A DNA stretch of 64,000 nt from CBDFKV01 sp965249035 (lineage in GTDB: Bacteria > Pseudomonadota > Gammaproteobacteria > Arenicellales > Poriferihabitantaceae), in contig CBDFKV010000007.1 of the NCBI GenBank assembly GCA_965249035.1, positions 992,001 through 1,056,000 on the forward strand, given 5' to 3'. Both the position numbers and the translations under genes were made by a program. Shown here piece by piece: positions 25,014-33,974 of the stretch (positions are counted from its first letter, which is position 1; each line of letters opens with the position of its first letter). The notes beneath the pieces are model-generated. The model was not told the origin of the DNA. It saw only the letters and a program-made list of their open reading frames with translations, and did not search any database.

Positions 25014-26549
25014 ATGAAAAACATAAAAACCATTTTTGCGATAGTAAGCAGCTTTTTGACCCCGGCGATAGCCTTTGCTCAAGAAACGGGTGAAAAATCA
25101 ATGGATCAAATCATTAATGACGCCGTCGCACCCATCGTCAGCCCTTTCGTTAACGCAATTTTTTCACCGCTTCCTGGGTCAGAAGCGATATTGGGCACCG
25201 CATTTCCGTGGATCGTTTTGTGGTTGGTCGTCGCTGCAGTCATCTTCACGCTCTATTTTGGGTTTATTCAATTCAGAGGGTTCAAGCATTCTATTGAATT
25301 AGTGCGCGGCGATTATCTCGACCCAAAAGACGCGGGTGAAGTCACGCCATTTCAGGCGCTGTGTACCGCGCTTTCAGGCACCGTTGGCCTGGGGAATATT
25401 GCTGGCGTTGGTGTAGCGGTCGCGATTGGTGGGCCGGGCGCAACGTTCTGGATGATTCTGGCGGGCGTGTTGGGCATGGCTTCGAAGTTCACCGAGTGTA
25501 TTCTGGGCGTTCATTATCGTAACGAATATGCTGATGGTACCGTCTCTGGTGGGCCGATGTACTATCTCTCTAAAGGTCTCAAAGAACGTGGAATGGGTGG
25601 CCTCGGCAAAGTACTGGCTGTGATGTTTGCGATTTGCTGTATTGGCGGCGCCTGGGGCGGCGGCAACATGTTTCAGGCGAATCAGTCGGCTAGCCAGTTC
25701 GCTAGCATTTTCCCTTACTTTGCGGACAAAGGTTGGTTATTCGGTTTGGTGATGGCGATCGTTGTCGGTGCCGTCATCATTGGTGGGATCAAGTCCATCG
25801 CCCGAGTTACCGAAAAAATCGTTCCCTTCATGGCAGCGATCTACGTAGGCTCAGCACTCATAATCATTTTGCTAAATTTTGGCGCTATCGGTGATGCTTT
25901 CGGTGCCATTATCAACGGTGCTTTCGCACCCGTCGCAGTTGCCGGTGGTGCAGTCGGGGCTTTGATCCAAGGCTTCAAGCGTGCTGCCTTTTCTAACGAA
26001 GCAGGTGTCGGCTCTGCTGCCATCGCACACTCAGCGGTACAAACCAAGCATCCGGCGACAGAAGGTTATGTGGCCTTACTTGAGCCGTTTATCGATACAG
26101 TAGTCATTTGCACCATGACCTCATTGGTGATCACGATCACTGGCTCATGGATTCCTGCGGGAGAAACTGGGCATCTTGCCGGCATCGCACTAACGTCTAA
26201 AGCCTTCAGTAGTGCCTGGGGTGGGTTTGATTACGTACTAACCTTGGCTGCGGTAATGTTCGCCTTCTCGACGATGATCTCCTGGTCTTATTACGGCCTG
26301 AAATCCTGGACCTATCTCTTCGGTGAAGGAGTAGCAAAAGAACTGGTATTTAAAATACTATTTTGCCTGTTCGTAATCATCGGCGCGTCCATAAACCTGG
26401 GAACAGTTATCGACTTCTCCGATGCGATGATTTTCGCCATGGCGATCTTTAACATCATTGGCCTCTACTTCCTGATGCCGAAAGTTAAGGAATTGTTACA
26501 TGACTATCAAGCCAGGTTAGCTTCGGGTGAATTTAAGAAAGTGAAATAA
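25014..26549 (+). CDS. Alanine/glycine:cation symporter (AGCS family)
   Basis: A 511-residue secondary transporter that takes up alanine or glycine with Na+ or H+. After an N-terminal signal-like helix (residues 5-22, ending AFAQE) it has about eleven helices. Family signatures include GTVGLGNIAGVGVAVAIGGP near residue 120, FSNEAGVGSAAIAHSA near 330 and AFSTMISWSYYG near 420. The substrate is inferred from the family. It is translated from GAGGAG just before the ATG and is followed by a strong terminator, so usp and this gene form a two-gene operon. Confidence 0.94.
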   Translation: MKNIKTIFAIVSSFLTPAIAFAQETGEKSMDQIINDAVAPIVSPFVNAIFSPLPGSEAILGTAFPWIVLWLVVAAVIFTLYFGFIQFRGFKHSIELVRGDYLDPKDAGEVTPFQALCTALSGTVGLGNIAGVGVAVAIGGPGATFWMILAGVLGMASKFTECILGVHYRNEYADGTVSGGPMYYLSKGLKERGMGGLGKVLAVMFAICCIGGAWGGGNMFQANQSASQFASIFPYFADKGWLFGLVMAIVVGAVIIGGIKSIARVTEKIVPFMAAIYVGSALIIILLNFGAIGDAFGAIINGAFAPVAVAGGAVGALIQGFKRAAFSNEAGVGSAAIAHSAVQTKHPATEGYVALLEPFIDTVVICTMTSLVITITGSWIPAGETGHLAGIALTSKAFSSAWGGFDYVLTLAAVMFAFSTMISWSYYGLKSWTYLFGEGVAKELVFKILFCLFVIIGASINLGTVIDFSDAMIFAMAIFNIIGLYFLMPKVKELLHDYQARLASGEFKKVK

Positions 26550-26578
26550 TCACGCCCTTAACTACTTGATCGAACACT

Positions 26579-26607
26579 AGCCGGCCATCATTGGCCGGCT
26601 TTTTTTG
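26579..26607 (+). terminator. Terminator after the AGCS symporter gene
   Basis: AGCCGGCCA and TGGCCGGCT form a nine-base-pair stem with a TCAT loop, followed by seven or more T. It separates the usp-AGCS operon from the ccm operon. Confidence 0.95.
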
Positions 26608-26763
26608 TTATCGGATACCAGTGATTAGACAACAAATATCGCCGACAAACTGGCATCAGCGACATTACAAACTATTTAGGCAAAAGCACTCCGAAAAAAG
26701 GCGACATTAGGCTATCATCTGCACTCGTTTCTTAGCGGTCTGGCAAGCAGACAAATTTCCCTA

Positions 26764-27549
26764 GTGCAAGACGACACACTCACTCTATCAACTCGATTTT
26801 GGCGCTGGTTTCACAGCTTTGGCTCGCCACAGCGATTTTACCGGTTTGCCTCAAGCTGGGCGCCCTGGCTGGCGTGGCTATCAGGCATTCTATTCGTGGC
26901 TGGTTTAATTGGCGGTTTGGTTTACGCGCCCGCCGACTATCAACAAGGCGATAGCTTCCGCATTATTTACGTCCACGTGCCCGCCGCGTGGATGAGCATG
27001 TTCACCTATGTGGTGATGGCCGTTGCCGGTGGGGTTGGATTCATCTGGCACATGAAACTTGGCGACGCAGTCGCTCGCGCCAGCGCACCCTTGGGCGCCT
27101 GGTTTACGTTTATCGCACTGATTACTGGCTCGCTATGGGGTAAGCCGATGTGGGGCACCTATTGGGTTTGGGACGCGCGCCTGACTGCTGAGCTGATCCT
27201 GTTATTTCTTTATCTTGGCTATATGGCATTGGTTTCTGCCTTTCCCGATCGTCGCACTGCATCACGCGCTGGCGCGATTTTGGCGATGGTTGGAGTTGTC
27301 AATCTGCCCATTATTCACTATTCGGTTGAATGGTGGAATACGCTGCACCAAGGTGCTACGGTCACTAAATTCGATAAACCCTCGATCGACACCCGTATGC
27401 TAATCCCATTGCTACTGATGTTTTTTGCATTTCAGCTGTATTATTTCGCAGTCATGTTTGTGCGGGTGAAAAATGAATTACTCGACTCCGAGCGTCGCAC
27501 TCGTTGGGTCGCAAAGTTGATCAGCAATGCTGAGAGGCACAAACAATGA
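26764..27549 (+). CDS. ccmC: Heme exporter protein CcmC
   Basis: CcmC handles heme on the outer face of the inner membrane and loads it on CcmE. The 261-residue protein starts with GTG and has six helices. The heme-handling WWD-type segment reads WGTYWVWDARLTAEL near residue 130, with conserved His in VHVPAAWMS and NLPIIHYSVEWWNTLHQG. It is the first gene of the run; no ccmA or ccmB precedes it in this locus. The stop codon overlaps ccmD by four bases. Confidence 0.96.
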   Translation: MQDDTLTLSTRFWRWFHSFGSPQRFYRFASSWAPWLAWLSGILFVAGLIGGLVYAPADYQQGDSFRIIYVHVPAAWMSMFTYVVMAVAGGVGFIWHMKLGDAVARASAPLGAWFTFIALITGSLWGKPMWGTYWVWDARLTAELILLFLYLGYMALVSAFPDRRTASRAGAILAMVGVVNLPIIHYSVEWWNTLHQGATVTKFDKPSIDTRMLIPLLLMFFAFQLYYFAVMFVRVKNELLDSERRTRWVAKLISNAERHKQ

Positions 27550-27728
27550 GTGACTTCCTACATATGGGTGGTTACGCCTTTTTCGTCTGGACCAGCTTTG
27601 GCATTTCATTCGCGATTTTAGTCTATAACGCCATCCAGCCCTTGATCCGCCATAAACAGTTAAAGCGCGAAATCAGCGGCCAAATTAAACGTCAACAATC
27701 GATAAAAGAGCATGCATCCAAAACGTAA
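27546..27728 (+). CDS. ccmD: Heme exporter protein CcmD
   Basis: A 60-residue single-helix protein with the family start FLHMGGYAFFVWTSFG and a basic, charged tail. CcmD helps release holo-CcmE from CcmC. It overlaps ccmC by four bases (ATGA) and the start of ccmE by 17 bases, typical of this operon. Confidence 0.93.
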   Translation: MSDFLHMGGYAFFVWTSFGISFAILVYNAIQPLIRHKQLKREISGQIKRQQSIKEHASKT

Positions 27729-28152
27729 ACAACGCTTAATTCTGGTCATTATGCTGATCGCAGGATTAGCAATCGCGATTGGTTTTGCACTGATGGCACT
27801 CAATCAAAATGTGAATTTGTTCTTTACCCCGACCCAGGTAGCCAACGGTGAAGCGCCAGCGAACACTGCTTTCCGCTTAGGCGGCATGGTCGTTGATGGC
27901 AGCGTTGGCCGCAAAGAAGATGATTTGACGGTTTCTTTTGACATCACTGATACCGCAAAATCAGTGACCGTTTATTACAGCGGCATCTTGCCTGATTTAT
28001 TTCGTGAAGGACAAGGGATCGTGACCTTGGGCAAGCTTGAGAATGGTGAGTTCATCGCTGAAGAAGTGCTAGCCAAACACGATGAAAACTATATGCCACC
28101 GGAAGCTGAGCACGCAGTCAAAGAAGCGAATAAAAAGGTTTATCAGCAATGA
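27712..28152 (+). CDS. ccmE: Cytochrome c maturation protein CcmE (heme chaperone)
   Basis: CcmE binds heme covalently in the periplasm and carries it to the CcmF/H ligase. The 146-residue protein has a basic start (HPKRKQRL), one N-terminal anchor helix and a beta-barrel domain. The heme-binding His is in LAKHDENYMPP near residue 123. It overlaps ccmD by 17 bases, and ccmF begins four bases before its end. Confidence 0.96.
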   Translation: MHPKRKQRLILVIMLIAGLAIAIGFALMALNQNVNLFFTPTQVANGEAPANTAFRLGGMVVDGSVGRKEDDLTVSFDITDTAKSVTVYYSGILPDLFREGQGIVTLGKLENGEFIAEEVLAKHDENYMPPEAEHAVKEANKKVYQQ

Positions 28153-30095
28153 TTCCTGAAATCGGCAATTTTGCTTTAGCACTCGCTTTAGTGCTGGCGC
28201 TGATACAAGCGATCATCCCCACCATCGGCGTCAAACAAATGCGCCCGGCCTGGATTGCCGTTGCTAAACCCGCAGCCATCACCCAGTTTATTATGGTTGC
28301 CATAGCGTTCGCGTGCCTGACTCAGGTATTTATCACCAGTGATTTTTCCGTTTTGCTGGCAGTACAGCACTCCAACACCAAGCTGCCATTGATGTACAAA
28401 ATCTCCGGTGTATGGGGTTCGCACGAAGGCTCCTTACTTTTGTGGGCGCTGTTTCTAGCCCTATGGACGCTGGCAGTAGCTCTATTCAGCCGCTCTATGC
28501 CCTCAGACATTCAGGCGCAGGTGCTAGCAGTGATGGGCATGATTTCCGTCGGCTTTCTGCTGTTCATGCTACTCACCTCAAACCCGTTTGATCGCTTGTT
28601 GCCCGCCGCACTCGAAGGCCGGGATTTAAATCCTTTGCTTCAAGACCCAGGCTTGGTTTATCACCCACCGCTGTTATACATGGGCTATGTTGGCTTTAGC
28701 GTTGCTTTCGCCTTTGCCATTGCTGCCATGATCAGCGGTCGGCTAGACGCCAGCTGGGCGCGCTGGTCACGCCCATGGACCAATGTGGCTTGGTTATTCC
28801 TGACGCTGGGTATCGCCTTGGGCTCTTGGTGGGCCTATTACGAACTGGGCTGGGGCGGCTGGTGGTTTTGGGATCCGGTCGAAAATGCCTCTTTCATGCC
28901 GTGGTTAGTCGGCACCGCCTTGATGCATTCTCTAGCGGCCACCGAAAAGCGCGGCGTCTTTAAAGCCTGGACAGTGTTGCTGGCGGTTTTCGCTTTTTCG
29001 CTGTCCTTACTTGGCACATTCCTGGTTCGTTCTGGCGTCTTAACCTCGGTGCATTCATTCGCTTCCGACCCTGGGCGCGGCTTGTTCATTTTAATCTTTT
29101 TAGTCATCGTGATTGGTGGCTCTTTGATTCTGTACGCGTGGCGTGCGCCAAGTATACGCAGCCGCGTACGCTTTGAGGCGATCTCACGTGAAACCGGGCT
29201 GCTGATGAATAATTTACTGTTGGTAGTCGCCGCCTTAGCCGTCTTGCTCGGCACGCTCTACCCACTCATTATCGATGCGCTCAGCATGGGCGAGATCAAG
29301 CTCTCGGTTGGCCCGCCCTATTTTAATACCGTATTTGTGCCACTCACTGCGCCGCTGGCGATTTTTGTCAGCCTCGGGGCTTTTGCGCGCTGGAAACGCG
29401 ATAGCTTAAGCCGCATGGCAAAATCTTTGATTGTGGCGTTCGCGATCAGCGTTGCTATAGGATTTAGTGCTCCGTTGCTGGCGAGCCACTACTCCTTCAA
29501 CGCAGCATTGGGTGCGACCCTTGGTACCTGGGTCATCGTTTCCAACTTGATGATTTTATGGAGTCGAGTCAGTGGCAAACGCGACAGGGTGAAGGCTTTC
29601 CGTCAATTACCACTTGGCTATCACGGTATGATCGTCGGCCATATCGGCCTGGGGGTGTTTGTCCTTGGGGTGACATTTACCAGTGCCTACAGTATTGAAA
29701 AGGATGTGCGTTTAAGCCCGGGCGAGTCCTATTCCGCCGCCGGATACGATTTCACTTTTAATTCGGTCGCAGCACATCCCGGCCCTAACTATCAGGCGCA
29801 ACGGGGCATCATTGACGTCAGCCGTGATGGCAAAGCCATTGCCACACTGAACCCCGAAAAGCGCACCTATCAATCGGGCATGCCAATGACAGAAGCTGCT
29901 ATTGACGAGGGCTTCTTTCGTGATTTATACGTCGCCTTGGGTGAGCCGATTGGCGAAACCGGCGCTTGGGCGGTTCGCATTTATCATAAGCCGCTGATTC
30001 GTTGGATTTGGCTAGGCGCCGTCATCATGGCCTTGGGCGGCCTGTTGGCTGCTATGGACAAACGCTATCGACGCTTAAAAGCAGTGCCCGCATGA
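28149..30095 (+). CDS. ccmF: Heme lyase subunit CcmF
   Basis: CcmF ligates heme to the CXXCH motif of apocytochrome c. The 648-residue protein has about fifteen helices. The WWD signature is GGWWFWDPVENASFMPW near residue 240. Flanking His in HDPGLVYHPPLLYMGYVGF-like QDPGLVYHPPLLYMGY and in GTFLVRSGVLTSVHSFA are heme ligands in this family. Its stop overlaps the start of ccmG. Confidence 0.97.
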   Translation: MIPEIGNFALALALVLALIQAIIPTIGVKQMRPAWIAVAKPAAITQFIMVAIAFACLTQVFITSDFSVLLAVQHSNTKLPLMYKISGVWGSHEGSLLLWALFLALWTLAVALFSRSMPSDIQAQVLAVMGMISVGFLLFMLLTSNPFDRLLPAALEGRDLNPLLQDPGLVYHPPLLYMGYVGFSVAFAFAIAAMISGRLDASWARWSRPWTNVAWLFLTLGIALGSWWAYYELGWGGWWFWDPVENASFMPWLVGTALMHSLAATEKRGVFKAWTVLLAVFAFSLSLLGTFLVRSGVLTSVHSFASDPGRGLFILIFLVIVIGGSLILYAWRAPSIRSRVRFEAISRETGLLMNNLLLVVAALAVLLGTLYPLIIDALSMGEIKLSVGPPYFNTVFVPLTAPLAIFVSLGAFARWKRDSLSRMAKSLIVAFAISVAIGFSAPLLASHYSFNAALGATLGTWVIVSNLMILWSRVSGKRDRVKAFRQLPLGYHGMIVGHIGLGVFVLGVTFTSAYSIEKDVRLSPGESYSAAGYDFTFNSVAAHPGPNYQAQRGIIDVSRDGKAIATLNPEKRTYQSGMPMTEAAIDEGFFRDLYVALGEPIGETGAWAVRIYHKPLIRWIWLGAVIMALGGLLAAMDKRYRRLKAVPA

Positions 30096-30622
30096 ACCGT
30101 TACATCATCCCACTGCTGGTTTTTTTGGTGCTGGTTAGCTTTTTGGCCGTCGGCTTACGTCTGGACCCCAAAAAAGTGCCATCACCCTTTATCGATAAAC
30201 CGACACCGGCATTCAAAGTGCCACAATTGCACGACTCATTGACGACTATCAGCAACGAAGACATGCGTGGCAAAGTTTGGTTGTTGAACGTTTTTGCCTC
30301 TTGGTGCGTCGCTTGTCGCCAAGAGCACCCGTTGCTGAATGCTCTGGCGAAGAAAGACTTAATTGAGATCATCGGCCTAAATTACAAAGATGAAAGCATC
30401 GACGCCAAAAACTGGTTACAGGCTTTAGGCGATCCTTACGATGCCATTGCCTTTGATTACGATGGCAACGTTGGGATTGATTATGGCGTTTATGGCGTGC
30501 CTGAAAGTTTTTTGGTGGATAAAAAAGGCGTCATTCGCCATAAGCAAATCGGCCCTTTTGACGCCAATAGCTTCAAAAATACCCTGCTGCCGATGATTGA
30601 ACAACTGAATGCCGAAGGTTAG
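30092..30622 (+). CDS. ccmG: Thiol:disulfide interchange protein CcmG/DsbE
   Basis: A 176-residue membrane-tethered thioredoxin that keeps apocytochrome cysteines reduced. It has an N-terminal helix (residues 3-20), then a thioredoxin domain with active site ASWCVACRQEHP near residue 70 and the cis-Pro loop YGVYGVPESFLVD. I chose ATG 30092, four bases inside the ccmF end (ATGA), over a 30-codon longer frame that lies inside ccmF and gives a non-family N-terminus. Confidence 0.95.
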   Translation: MNRYIIPLLVFLVLVSFLAVGLRLDPKKVPSPFIDKPTPAFKVPQLHDSLTTISNEDMRGKVWLLNVFASWCVACRQEHPLLNALAKKDLIEIIGLNYKDESIDAKNWLQALGDPYDAIAFDYDGNVGIDYGVYGVPESFLVDKKGVIRHKQIGPFDANSFKNTLLPMIEQLNAEG

Positions 30623-30641
30623 CAGGAGCATAATAACAACC

Positions 30642-31115
30642 ATGCCTCACTTATATAAAACATTGATGATGTCTTGCCTCGCAGCGCTGCTGTTGGGCAG
30701 CTTGGGTGCTCAGGCTAAAATCGAAGCACATCGCTTTGAAAGTCCGGAACGAGAAGCTTTGTATCAACAAATGATCGCGGAACTACGCTGTCTGGTCTGC
30801 CAAAACCAGAACCTGGCAGATTCAAACGCAGAGCTTGCTAAAGACCTGCGTGACAAAACCTACAACATGGTTTCGGGCGGAAAAAGTCGCGGTGAAATTG
30901 TTGATTATATGACCCAACGCTATGGTGATTTTGTCCTCTACCGGCCTCCACTTAAGGCATCAACCATCCTGCTCTGGGCTGGGCCATTTGTATTTCTCTT
31001 AATCGCGCTTTTTATCGGCATTCGCATCGTCCGAAAACGCAATCTTACTCTAGCTGATGATATGCCTGCGGCTTTAGAAACCGCCGAAGACTTACTCAAA
31101 AACACTGACCAATGA
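30642..31115 (+). CDS. ccmH: Cytochrome c maturation protein CcmH (CcmL-type)
   Basis: A 157-residue thiol oxidoreductase of the heme ligation complex. It has a signal peptide (residues 1-22, ending AQA), the redox motif ELRCLVCQNQNLADSNA near residue 45, and a C-terminal transmembrane helix (about 105-125). ATG 30642 is chosen for the good signal peptide. This is the short CcmH type, with the TPR half supplied by the separate ccmI that follows and overlaps by four bases. Confidence 0.95.
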   Translation: MPHLYKTLMMSCLAALLLGSLGAQAKIEAHRFESPEREALYQQMIAELRCLVCQNQNLADSNAELAKDLRDKTYNMVSGGKSRGEIVDYMTQRYGDFVLYRPPLKASTILLWAGPFVFLLIALFIGIRIVRKRNLTLADDMPAALETAEDLLKNTDQ

Positions 31116-32353
31116 CCACCTTGATTCTTATCGCCTTGGCACTCGCCGTGGTGAGTGTCCTCGCCCTGCTTCCGGCTTTGTTAGGCAAAACCACCGTCAA
31201 GATGGAAAGTATGCGCGCGCGCAATATAGCCATCGCCAAAGAACGCCTGATTGAGATCGAGTCCGCTTACGACGTCGGCGATATTTCAGCGGTGCAACTC
31301 GAAGCTGAGCGGAAAGAGTTAGCCGCCACGCTGGCTGATGACCTAGAAGTAGCAGAGATTACGACACCTCGATCAGCGCAAAAAAGTGCCCCTATTCTTG
31401 CCACCGCCTTGATTTTCTTGATACCGATTGGCGCAGTTGCTGCCTACTGGGCTTCTGGCCATCGCGGAGTACCTGATACTTCACCCGTTCAGGATGAACA
31501 AATGGCATCACTGGCGCTAGAAGACTTAATCAGCGGTTTGGAAGCAAAAGTCAGTGCCGACCCCAACCAAGCGGAAGGCGTTTATTTGCTGGCTAATACT
31601 TATATGCGTTTAGGCCGCTTTCGGGAATCTGCTAATACCTTCAAGCATCTTCGAACGCTGACTGACGACGATGCGGACACTCTGTCAACCTACGCCGACG
31701 CATTAGTCATGGCCAATGACCAGAACTTTAATGCCGAATCGCGAGACTTGCTCGATACCGCCATCCAGCTAGAGCCAAACCATATCAAATCGTTATGGCT
31801 GGGCGGTATGGCGCATCTGCAAACCGATAGCCCGGAGCAAGCACTGACTTATTTCTCCCGACTTAAGCCACTGATTAAAGATGACCCGGAGTCCTTACAA
31901 ACCATCAAACCGATGATCGAAAAGGCTCGCACCTTATTGGGCGAAGAGCGCGCCGATGCGATCATTGCCGCCAATACCAATGCCGACGAACCAATCAACA
32001 GCGGTGCTTCTGCGATCACGGTTAACGTGGTTTTATCTCCCAGCCTGCTGGGCCAAGTCAGCCCCGATGATGTGCTGTTTGTGTTTGCGCGCGCTAAAGA
32101 AGGCCCACCGATGCCGCTTGCGGCTGCGCGCAAAACCGTCGCTGACTTACCGCTGCAAGTCATGCTTGATGACTCCATGGCCATGTTGCCGCAAATGGCC
32201 TTGTCACAATTCAGCGACGTAGTAGTCAGCGCACGTATTTCCAAATCCGGACAACCGACCGCTCAGCCCGGCGACCTGCAAAGTGAACTGGTCGAAACTA
32301 CTACTAGCGGTGCTGAGGCCATTGATCTCATCATCAGCAATATCGTGCCTTAG
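31112..32353 (+). CDS. ccmI: Cytochrome c maturation protein CcmI (TPR)
   Basis: CcmI/CycH binds the C-terminal part of apocytochromes c and delivers them for heme attachment. The 413-residue protein has two membrane helices (residues 1-22 and about 90-110) with a charged loop (NIAIAKERLIEIESAYDVG) between them, three or more TPR-like repeats from about 135 to 260, and a C-terminal beta domain (NVVLSPSLLGQVSPDDVLFVF). It closes the ccm run. Confidence 0.9.
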   Translation: MTTLILIALALAVVSVLALLPALLGKTTVKMESMRARNIAIAKERLIEIESAYDVGDISAVQLEAERKELAATLADDLEVAEITTPRSAQKSAPILATALIFLIPIGAVAAYWASGHRGVPDTSPVQDEQMASLALEDLISGLEAKVSADPNQAEGVYLLANTYMRLGRFRESANTFKHLRTLTDDDADTLSTYADALVMANDQNFNAESRDLLDTAIQLEPNHIKSLWLGGMAHLQTDSPEQALTYFSRLKPLIKDDPESLQTIKPMIEKARTLLGEERADAIIAANTNADEPINSGASAITVNVVLSPSLLGQVSPDDVLFVFARAKEGPPMPLAAARKTVADLPLQVMLDDSMAMLPQMALSQFSDVVVSARISKSGQPTAQPGDLQSELVETTTSGAEAIDLIISNIVP

Positions 32354-32369
32354 CCGGAAATTAGGAGCC

Positions 32370-32459
32370 ATGGAGAAATCATTTCTTATCAAACTGCTGG
32401 TGGTCAAACTGCTGATCATTGCGGTCGTCGGGTTTGTTGTCTGGCGGATGCTGGCGTAG
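32370..32459 (+). CDS. Possible 29-residue single-helix membrane peptide
   Basis: A short frame starts at ATG 32370, with AGGAG at 32363-32367. It encodes a basic/acidic start (EKSF) and one hydrophobic helix (IKLLVVKLLIIAVVGFVVW), ending RMLA. The AGGAG is only two bases from the ATG, closer than usual, so translation is uncertain. It lies 17 bases after ccmI and three bases before the TTG start of the next gene, which fits an operon member. No family is recognised. Confidence 0.4.
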   Translation: MEKSFLIKLLVVKLLIIAVVGFVVWRMLA

Positions 32460-32462
32460 TTA

Positions 32463-33047
32463 TTGTTGCGATTTCTCCTGTTCATTGGGTTATTAGTGGC
32501 TGCTGCTAACGCTCAAGCTGCGTCACTCGAACAACTAAAACAACACTGGCAATCGGTTGCAGCTGGTGTTGCCACCACTATTGCTATCCATGAGCTGGGC
32601 CATTTGGCCGTCGCCGCAACGGAAAATGTAGACGCTGAATTTAATGGGTTGAGTATTGTCTACCCCGAAGATGACCTCAGTGATCGCAGCCATTTACGAT
32701 TGGCGTCTGCTGGCTACCAAAGCCAGTGGTTAGCCTCAGAATACGCCTTCCACCAGCTCGATAAAACACCCGATTCCGCCAAACAGCGCGCTTTTTATCA
32801 GGGCATGGTGCTGGGTCATATCGGCATTACCGCAGCGTATCTGACTTTTTTGAAAAACCACGACCAAGGAGATTCACTCGGTATTTCAGAAGCAAGCAGC
32901 CTGTCGACCGATCAAGTGGCACTCAGCCTTGCTATCCCCGCCGCACTGGATAGCTGGCGCTTATTCGGCACCTCTCCGCCACGCTGGGTACCGATGGTTT
33001 CTAAGAGTTCTAAATTGGCTGGTGTCGCACTGGTCTGGACATTCTGA
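32463..33047 (+). CDS. HELGH-motif membrane-associated protein of unknown family
   Basis: A 194-residue protein starting with TTG, with a signal peptide (LLFIGLLVAAANAQA). A helix at about residues 33-50 contains the zinc-metalloprotease-like motif TTIAIHELGHLAVAA. A third metal ligand is not obvious; candidates are His in the RSHLRLASAG region and MVLGHIGIT. Further hydrophobic segments near residues 112-128 and 150-165 may be membrane helices. The motif resembles site-2 or M50-type proteases, but the rest does not match one I know. Function is unknown. Confidence 0.6.
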   Translation: MLRFLLFIGLLVAAANAQAASLEQLKQHWQSVAAGVATTIAIHELGHLAVAATENVDAEFNGLSIVYPEDDLSDRSHLRLASAGYQSQWLASEYAFHQLDKTPDSAKQRAFYQGMVLGHIGITAAYLTFLKNHDQGDSLGISEASSLSTDQVALSLAIPAALDSWRLFGTSPPRWVPMVSKSSKLAGVALVWTF

Positions 33048-33172
33048 CGCCACACAGATACTGTAAAAACCAAACAAGCATTGCTTAGGTACCGATTGCA
33101 GTTCTACTCGGTAGATATTTTCACTCGTCTATATCTTATTAAAATCAACTTTTAAAAAGTGTTTTTTAGATC

Positions 33173-33799
33173 ATGATTACAATAGATTTTGTTCTTATCT
33201 GGATTGCCTGGATATTAACTATTGGCAGCCCAGGGCCTGCAACACTGTCAATAGCAAGTTGTGCAATGGCACATGGAAGGCGTACGGCTTTCTGGTTATC
33301 ACTGGGTATTCTTATTGGGGGTGCTGGCTGGGGTATCGCGGCAGCTGCGGGTATGGGGGCATTGATGTTAACAAACGCCTGGTTGTTTGAAGTCATCCGT
33401 TATTTCGGTGCGATCTACTTGCTTTATCTGGCATATAAATCATTTCGAAACGCCATGTCTGAAAAGGCAATCACTATGCCATCGGTGCAAGACCCTGACG
33501 TAAGATCTCTCTTTTATCGAGGGATACTGATTAATCTGAGCAATCCCAAAGCCATATTAGGATGGGGGTCAGTTTATGCGCTGCTGGTGCCCGCATCCGC
33601 TAGTGTCTGGGAAATCGCCTATGTTTTCGGCGCATTGTATTCCGGCTCTATATTGATATTTATCGGCTATGCCATGCTTTTCTCGAATAGCCGTTTTGTT
33701 CAAATCTATCAGGCCTCGCGCCGCAATTTTGAACTTGGGTTTTCGCTATTTTTTGGTGTTGCTAGCCTGAAGTTATTGACCACTAAATTATCATCTTAG
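33173..33799 (+). CDS. LysE/RhtB-family amino acid exporter
   Basis: A 208-residue protein with six predicted transmembrane helices and the N-terminal family motif TIGSPGPATL at residues 17-26. The N-S-N-P-K-A motif of helix IV appears as NLSNPKAILGWGSVY. LysE proteins export amino acids such as homoserine, threonine or lysine; the substrate here is not known. No regulator gene is adjacent. It stands alone between the ccm end and the minus-strand lipoprotein. Confidence 0.9.
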   Translation: MITIDFVLIWIAWILTIGSPGPATLSIASCAMAHGRRTAFWLSLGILIGGAGWGIAAAAGMGALMLTNAWLFEVIRYFGAIYLLYLAYKSFRNAMSEKAITMPSVQDPDVRSLFYRGILINLSNPKAILGWGSVYALLVPASASVWEIAYVFGALYSGSILIFIGYAMLFSNSRFVQIYQASRRNFELGFSLFFGVASLKLLTTKLSS

Positions 33800-33916
33800 T
33801 TTAGGTGCTAGCGCTGCTTGCTTTCAGCATGAGACTTTATTACTCGACGATACAAACGATATTTAAGAACTCGAATGGCTCTGTTTGCAAACAACAGAAG
33901 GTTTCGTAACCTGGCC

Positions 33917-33946
33917 AAAAAAAAAGAGTACCGATATACAATACTC
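33917..33946 (-). terminator. Terminator for the CsgG-like lipoprotein gene
   Basis: Read on the minus strand, GAGTA pairs with TACTC across an eleven-base loop and is followed by nine T. It lies about 30 bases past the lipoprotein stop. The plus-strand side also ends in CCTTTTTATT, so it could serve the LysE gene as well. Confidence 0.65.
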
Positions 33947-33974
33947 CTTTTTATTGTTAGCTTTTAAAAACACC

